From Bacteroides sp. (GTDB taxonomy: Bacteria; Bacteroidota; Bacteroidia; Bacteroidales; Bacteroidaceae), in contig DXLO01000013.1 in NCBI GenBank assembly GCA_019414665.1, positions 7,470 through 71,469 on the forward strand: DNA of 64,000 nucleotides, read 5' to 3'. The notes beneath the pieces were generated by a model, which saw only the letters and a program-made list of their open reading frames with translations, did not search any database and had not been told where the DNA came from. The translations under genes and the position numbers were made by a program. Each line of letters opens with the position of its first letter. Positions within the stretch are counted from its first letter, which is position 1. Positions 61,071 through 64,000 of this stretch are shown here, piece by piece.

Positions 61071-63105
61071 CGGGCTGGCGGTGTTCAAACACTACCTGCC
61101 CGGAAACTGGCGCATAGGTCGCAACTTCCTTAACCCGCTGTACGAGGACAGCAAGGCTTCCTGCAACATCTACTTCGACCGCCGGAGCAGTATCTACAAG
61201 ATGAAAGACTTCGGCAACGACAGTTACAGCGGCGACTGTTTCTTCCTCGTGGGGCAGTTAAAGGGGCTGGACTGCAACCGGGCGGCTGACTTCGTGGAGA
61301 TACTGGAAATCATCGACCGGGATTTGGGCTTGGGGCTGGCTTCCGGCACTCCGGTTTCCGTTCCCCCGGCAACCGTCCGCCGGGCAGTGCCGGACAAACC
61401 CGAAGAAACGTCCGAAAAGCCCGTCAAGCCCTACCAGTTCCGGGAACAGAAGTTCCCGCTTGCCGAACTGGTGTACTGGCAACAGTACGGCATCACGCCC
61501 GAACTGCTGGAACGTTACAAGGTCTGTTCGCTCCGGGAGTACAACAGTGAAACGGCAGAGGGCAAACCGTACACCTACACTTCATCGGTGGCAGAACCCA
61601 TGTACGGCTACAAGGGCAAACAGCACATCAAGCTGTACCGCCCGTTCTCCACGCCCCGCTTCCTCTACGGCGGCAGCTTCGGCGAGAACTACTGTTTCGG
61701 GCTGGAACAACTGCCAGCCAAAGGCGACACGCTATTCATCACGGGCGGCGAGAAAGACGTGCTTTCGCTGGCGGCGCACGGTTTTCACGCTATCTGCTTC
61801 AACAGCGAAACGGTGACTATCCCGCCCACGCTGGTCTATCGGCTGACGTTCCGCTTCAAGCACATCGTCCTGCTCTTTGACATGGACAAGACGGGCAGGG
61901 AAAGTTCATGCAAGCAGGAAAAACTGTTGGAAGAATTTGGCGTGAAACGCCTGCTGCTGCCGCTTCCGGGAACGAAAGAGGAAAAGGACATATCCGACTA
62001 CTTCAAAGCCGGGAACACCCGTGAAGATTTCCTGAAACTGTTTATCGAATTTTTAGACAACCTGTATAGCGACACATTGATTATGCTAAAATCATGCGAG
62101 ATAGATTTCAACAACCCGCCCGCCAAAGCGCAAGAGATTATTTCGGCGGGTGACGTTCCGCTGGGGACACAAGGCAACCTGTTCGGCATCACCGGGGGCG
62201 AGGGAACGGGAAAGAGCAATTATGTAGCCGCAATCGTGGCGGGCTGCATCTGCCCGGCTGGTGCGGAAGTAGATACGCTGGGCATACAGATAACCGCCAA
62301 CGGCAGGCACAAGGCGGTCTTGCTTTATGACACCGAACAGTCGGAGGTGCAACTGTTCAAGAATGTAAGCAACCTGCTGGCACGAGCCAAACAGCCGGAC
62401 AAACCCGATGAACTGAAAGCATTCTGTCTGACGGGTATGTCACGCAAAGAACGCCTGAACGCCATTGTGCAGAGCATGGATAAGTTCTACTACCAGTACG
62501 GCGGCATCCAGTTGGTCGTCATTGACGGCATCGCTGACCTTGTAAAGAGTGCCAACGATGAAACGGAAAGTGTGGCGGTGATAGATGAACTCTATCGGCT
62601 GGCGGGCATCTATAACACGTGTATTCTTTGTGTGCTGCACTTCGTCCCTAACGGATTAAAGTTACGTGGGCATTTGGGTAGCGAACTGCAACGTAAGGCG
62701 GCTACAATCCTTTCGATAGAGAAAGACGATGAACCCACCCAGTCAGTCGTGAAAGCCCTGAAAGTAAGGGACGGAAGCCCGCTGGACGTGCCGTTGATGC
62801 TCTTTGCATGGGACAAGGAAACAGGGATGCACGTGTACAAGGGTGAGAAGCCCCGTAAGGAAAAGGAGAAGCGCAAGGAAAGAGAACTGGTGAATGTCGC
62901 ACGGGACATCTTCGGGCGGCAGACACGCATTACCTACATAGACCTTTGCGAGCAGTTGCAGCAGGTCTTGGACATCAAGGAACGTACCGCAAAGAGCTAT
63001 ATCCGCTTCATGCGGGAAAGGGACATCATCACCAAAGACACGGCGAACCAAAGCTGTTTTGTCATCGGTTCATATCATCTTCAAAGGAACGCAAGCTGCC
63101 CGTAG
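61033..63105 (+). CDS. Toprim primase / RecA-like helicase fusion of a mobile element
   Basis: A 690-residue replication protein. The N-terminal part (about 1-110, SNGLAVFKHYLPGNWRIGRN, CNIYFDRRSSIYKMKDFG) is a CHC2-like region of mobile-element primases. The Toprim core is TLFITGGEKDVLSLAAHG and VLLFDMDKTGRESS (near 235-285). A RecA-type ATPase follows with Walker A GITGGEGTGKSNY (~390) and Walker B QLVVIDGIADL (~495). The gene is visibly GC-rich compared with its AT-rich neighbours, which suggests a different origin. It overlaps the HTH gene by 38 bp. It probably replicates the element during transfer. Confidence 0.83.
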   Translation: MLRKEEILERTSNGLAVFKHYLPGNWRIGRNFLNPLYEDSKASCNIYFDRRSSIYKMKDFGNDSYSGDCFFLVGQLKGLDCNRAADFVEILEIIDRDLGLGLASGTPVSVPPATVRRAVPDKPEETSEKPVKPYQFREQKFPLAELVYWQQYGITPELLERYKVCSLREYNSETAEGKPYTYTSSVAEPMYGYKGKQHIKLYRPFSTPRFLYGGSFGENYCFGLEQLPAKGDTLFITGGEKDVLSLAAHGFHAICFNSETVTIPPTLVYRLTFRFKHIVLLFDMDKTGRESSCKQEKLLEEFGVKRLLLPLPGTKEEKDISDYFKAGNTREDFLKLFIEFLDNLYSDTLIMLKSCEIDFNNPPAKAQEIISAGDVPLGTQGNLFGITGGEGTGKSNYVAAIVAGCICPAGAEVDTLGIQITANGRHKAVLLYDTEQSEVQLFKNVSNLLARAKQPDKPDELKAFCLTGMSRKERLNAIVQSMDKFYYQYGGIQLVVIDGIADLVKSANDETESVAVIDELYRLAGIYNTCILCVLHFVPNGLKLRGHLGSELQRKAATILSIEKDDEPTQSVVKALKVRDGSPLDVPLMLFAWDKETGMHVYKGEKPRKEKEKRKERELVNVARDIFGRQTRITYIDLCEQLQQVLDIKERTAKSYIRFMRERDIITKDTANQSCFVIGSYHLQRNASCP

Positions 63106-63143
63106 GCGTATGGGCTGAACTTGTGTATTTTTAGGTGCTTGTG

Positions 63144-63178
63144 TCCTGCCCTGTTGTGATAACACGGCAGGATTTTTT
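63144..63178 (+). terminator. Intrinsic terminator after the primase gene
   Basis: TCCTGCC (63144-63150) and GGCAGGA (63166-63172) flank a 15-nt loop and are followed by TTTTTT. Confidence 0.83.
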
Positions 63179-63210
63179 CTGTTTGCACGTGATTTTTCAG
63201 GGTATTTGCT

Positions 63211-63218
63211 TAACTTTG
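63211..63218 (+). promoter_or_regulatory. -7 promoter element upstream of the DHFR-like gene
   Basis: TAACTTTG fits TAnnTTTG. The start codon is nearly 300 bp downstream, which implies a long structured leader. Confidence 0.6.
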
Positions 63219-63306
63219 CAGAAGTTACACGGAAAAGTAACGGCAGTTGGACGGCGGTTGCCGGAATATTGCCTTTATATATAACATATACGTTCGCCGA
63301 ACGTCC

Positions 63307-63451
63307 CAAAGTAGAAAACTGGCACTTTTCAAAATGTGGGGATATTCAGCGCAGGATATGCTATGCGTTTGTCATAGCGTGGCTGCACTGTTTCCACATT
63401 TGGGTATGCCAGTACCTCTACTTTGAAACAGCGTCATGCCACGCTTTCTTT
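63307..63451 (+). promoter_or_regulatory. Structured leader of the DHFR-like gene
   Basis: A long inverted repeat joins 63307-63324 (CAAAGTAGAAAACTGGCA) to 63407-63425 with two mismatches and one extra base. It is supported by inner pairing of AAATGTGG with CCACATTT. Inside lies a GCTATG/CATAGC hairpin (63360-63378). An alternative stem AGCGTGGC (63377-63384) with GCCACGCT (63438-63445) crosses the long repeat and is followed by TTCTTTTTT, like a terminator. Whether it acts as an RNA attenuator or as a DNA site is not known. Confidence 0.5.
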
Positions 63452-63513
63452 TTTGGGGTTGCGGCTAACGTGCCAAGACAGTAGGGATTTATATCACTTT
63501 AATACCTGACAAT

Positions 63514-64000
63514 ATGGAACAAATCAAAGCGCACATCGCCGTATCGCTGGACGGGCATACCGCCACGCCGGACTATGAACTGGACTGGATGCCCCGTGAG
63601 GTCAAGGAACTGGCGGCAAGGGAACACGCCGCCGCAAGCTGCCTGCTTATGGGGGCGAACACCTACAACTACATCTTTGAACACTGGGGCGGGTGGCCGC
63701 ACAAAAGCAAACGGTCTTTTGTGGTGTCACACTACGACACCAACGTAACACCAGACTGCGGCGTGGAGTTCCTGACCGAAGAACCGCTGCAAAGGATTTA
63801 TGAGCTGAAACAGGAAACCGATATGCTGGTGGTGGGCGGCGGCAAACTGCTTACTTCGCTGATAAAAGCCGGATTGTTGGATAGCCTGACTATCTACACT
63901 GTCCCGGTCATGGTAGGCAAAGGCATCGGCTTTATCGGAGAAACCTTCGGCTCGCTGTGGAAGCTCTCGGAAAGCAGGGTGCTGGATAACGGGGTGGTCT
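63514..64000 (+). CDS. Dihydrofolate reductase / RibD C-terminal family protein (partial)
   Basis: Starts at an ATG and runs past the window end, so 162 codons are seen. MEQIKAHIAVSLDGHTAT is the family N-terminus. The blocks LLMGANTYNYIF, FVVSHYD, DMLVVGGGKLLTSLIKAGLLDSLTIYTVPVMVGKGIGF match the RibD-C/DHFR-like reductases that use NADPH. In mobile elements such genes have sometimes been tied to trimethoprim tolerance, but RibD-like members are usually not true DHFRs. It has a promoter at 63211 and a long structured leader. Base composition resembles the primase gene. Confidence 0.82.
   Translation, partial: MEQIKAHIAVSLDGHTATPDYELDWMPREVKELAAREHAAASCLLMGANTYNYIFEHWGGWPHKSKRSFVVSHYDTNVTPDCGVEFLTEEPLQRIYELKQETDMLVVGGGKLLTSLIKAGLLDSLTIYTVPVMVGKGIGFIGETFGSLWKLSESRVLDNGVV

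Noticed and set aside
63206..63484. 92-codon plus-strand frame starting at TTG
   Set aside because: It starts at the -7 promoter element itself and covers the structured leader; unusual composition and no family resemblance.
1..64000. CRISPR array, rRNA operon, complete insertion sequence
   Set aside because: No regularly spaced identical repeats with unique spacers, no rRNA-like sequence and no transposase or integrase were found on either strand.

Overview
The window is a chromosomal segment of a gut Bacteroidales bacterium, most like Bacteroides/Phocaeicola (inference from gene content). It has SusC/SusD pairs, a hybrid two-component regulator, almost no Shine-Dalgarno sequences, and many promoters with the Bacteroides -7 element TAnnTTTG. 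No rRNA, intact tRNA, CRISPR array or complete insertion sequence was seen.

Region 1 (1-19.36 kb) is a xylan utilisation locus in two converging arms. The plus arm carries an SGNH acetylesterase, a GPH-type sugar symporter, a GH10 xylanase lipoprotein, a GH43 xylosidase/arabinofuranosidase and a GH67 alpha-glucuronidase. The minus arm carries SusC, SusD, a GH3 beta-xylosidase and the hybrid sensor/regulator. Together they would capture, import, deacetylate, debranch and hydrolyse (glucurono)arabinoxylan. The plus-arm gene set matches the Prevotella bryantii xyn cluster. Region 2 (19.36-24.8 kb) has uvrA, a GHL10-type glycosidase-like protein and a small outer-membrane barrel.

Region 3 (25.0-29.3 kb) is the aromatic amino acid operon pheA - aminotransferase - DAHP synthase/chorismate mutase - tyrA. 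Upstream of pheA lies an unannotated 29-codon leader peptide packed with Phe and Tyr codons. It is followed by mutually exclusive antiterminator and terminator hairpins, which makes a complete transcription attenuator. This is the strongest new observation in the window.

Region 4 (29.3-57.1 kb) is core or accessory housekeeping. It holds a MalY-type lyase, a TPR protein, an acyl-CoA synthetase with an XRE-cupin regulator, flavodoxin-like proteins, an acyltransferase, a Crp/Fnr regulator, an EamA transporter, a RavA/ViaA-like pair, a choloylglycine-hydrolase-family enzyme, recQ, recJ, a C1 peptidase, an aminopeptidase P, a patatin, rny with zapA and a small coiled-coil gene, an M3 peptidase and a GNAT.

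Region 5 (57.3-64.0 kb) looks like the left end of an integrative element. A tRNA-Ser 3'-end-like fragment with its terminator is followed by a Crp/Fnr regulator, a GNAT, two small lipoproteins (one an orphan SecDF-P1-head-like protein), RteC, an HTH protein, a GC-rich Toprim/RecA-like primase-helicase and a DHFR/RibD-like reductase cut by the window end. The element appears to continue to the right; no integrase was seen.

All calls come from reading the sequence and translations. No database search or folding software was used.
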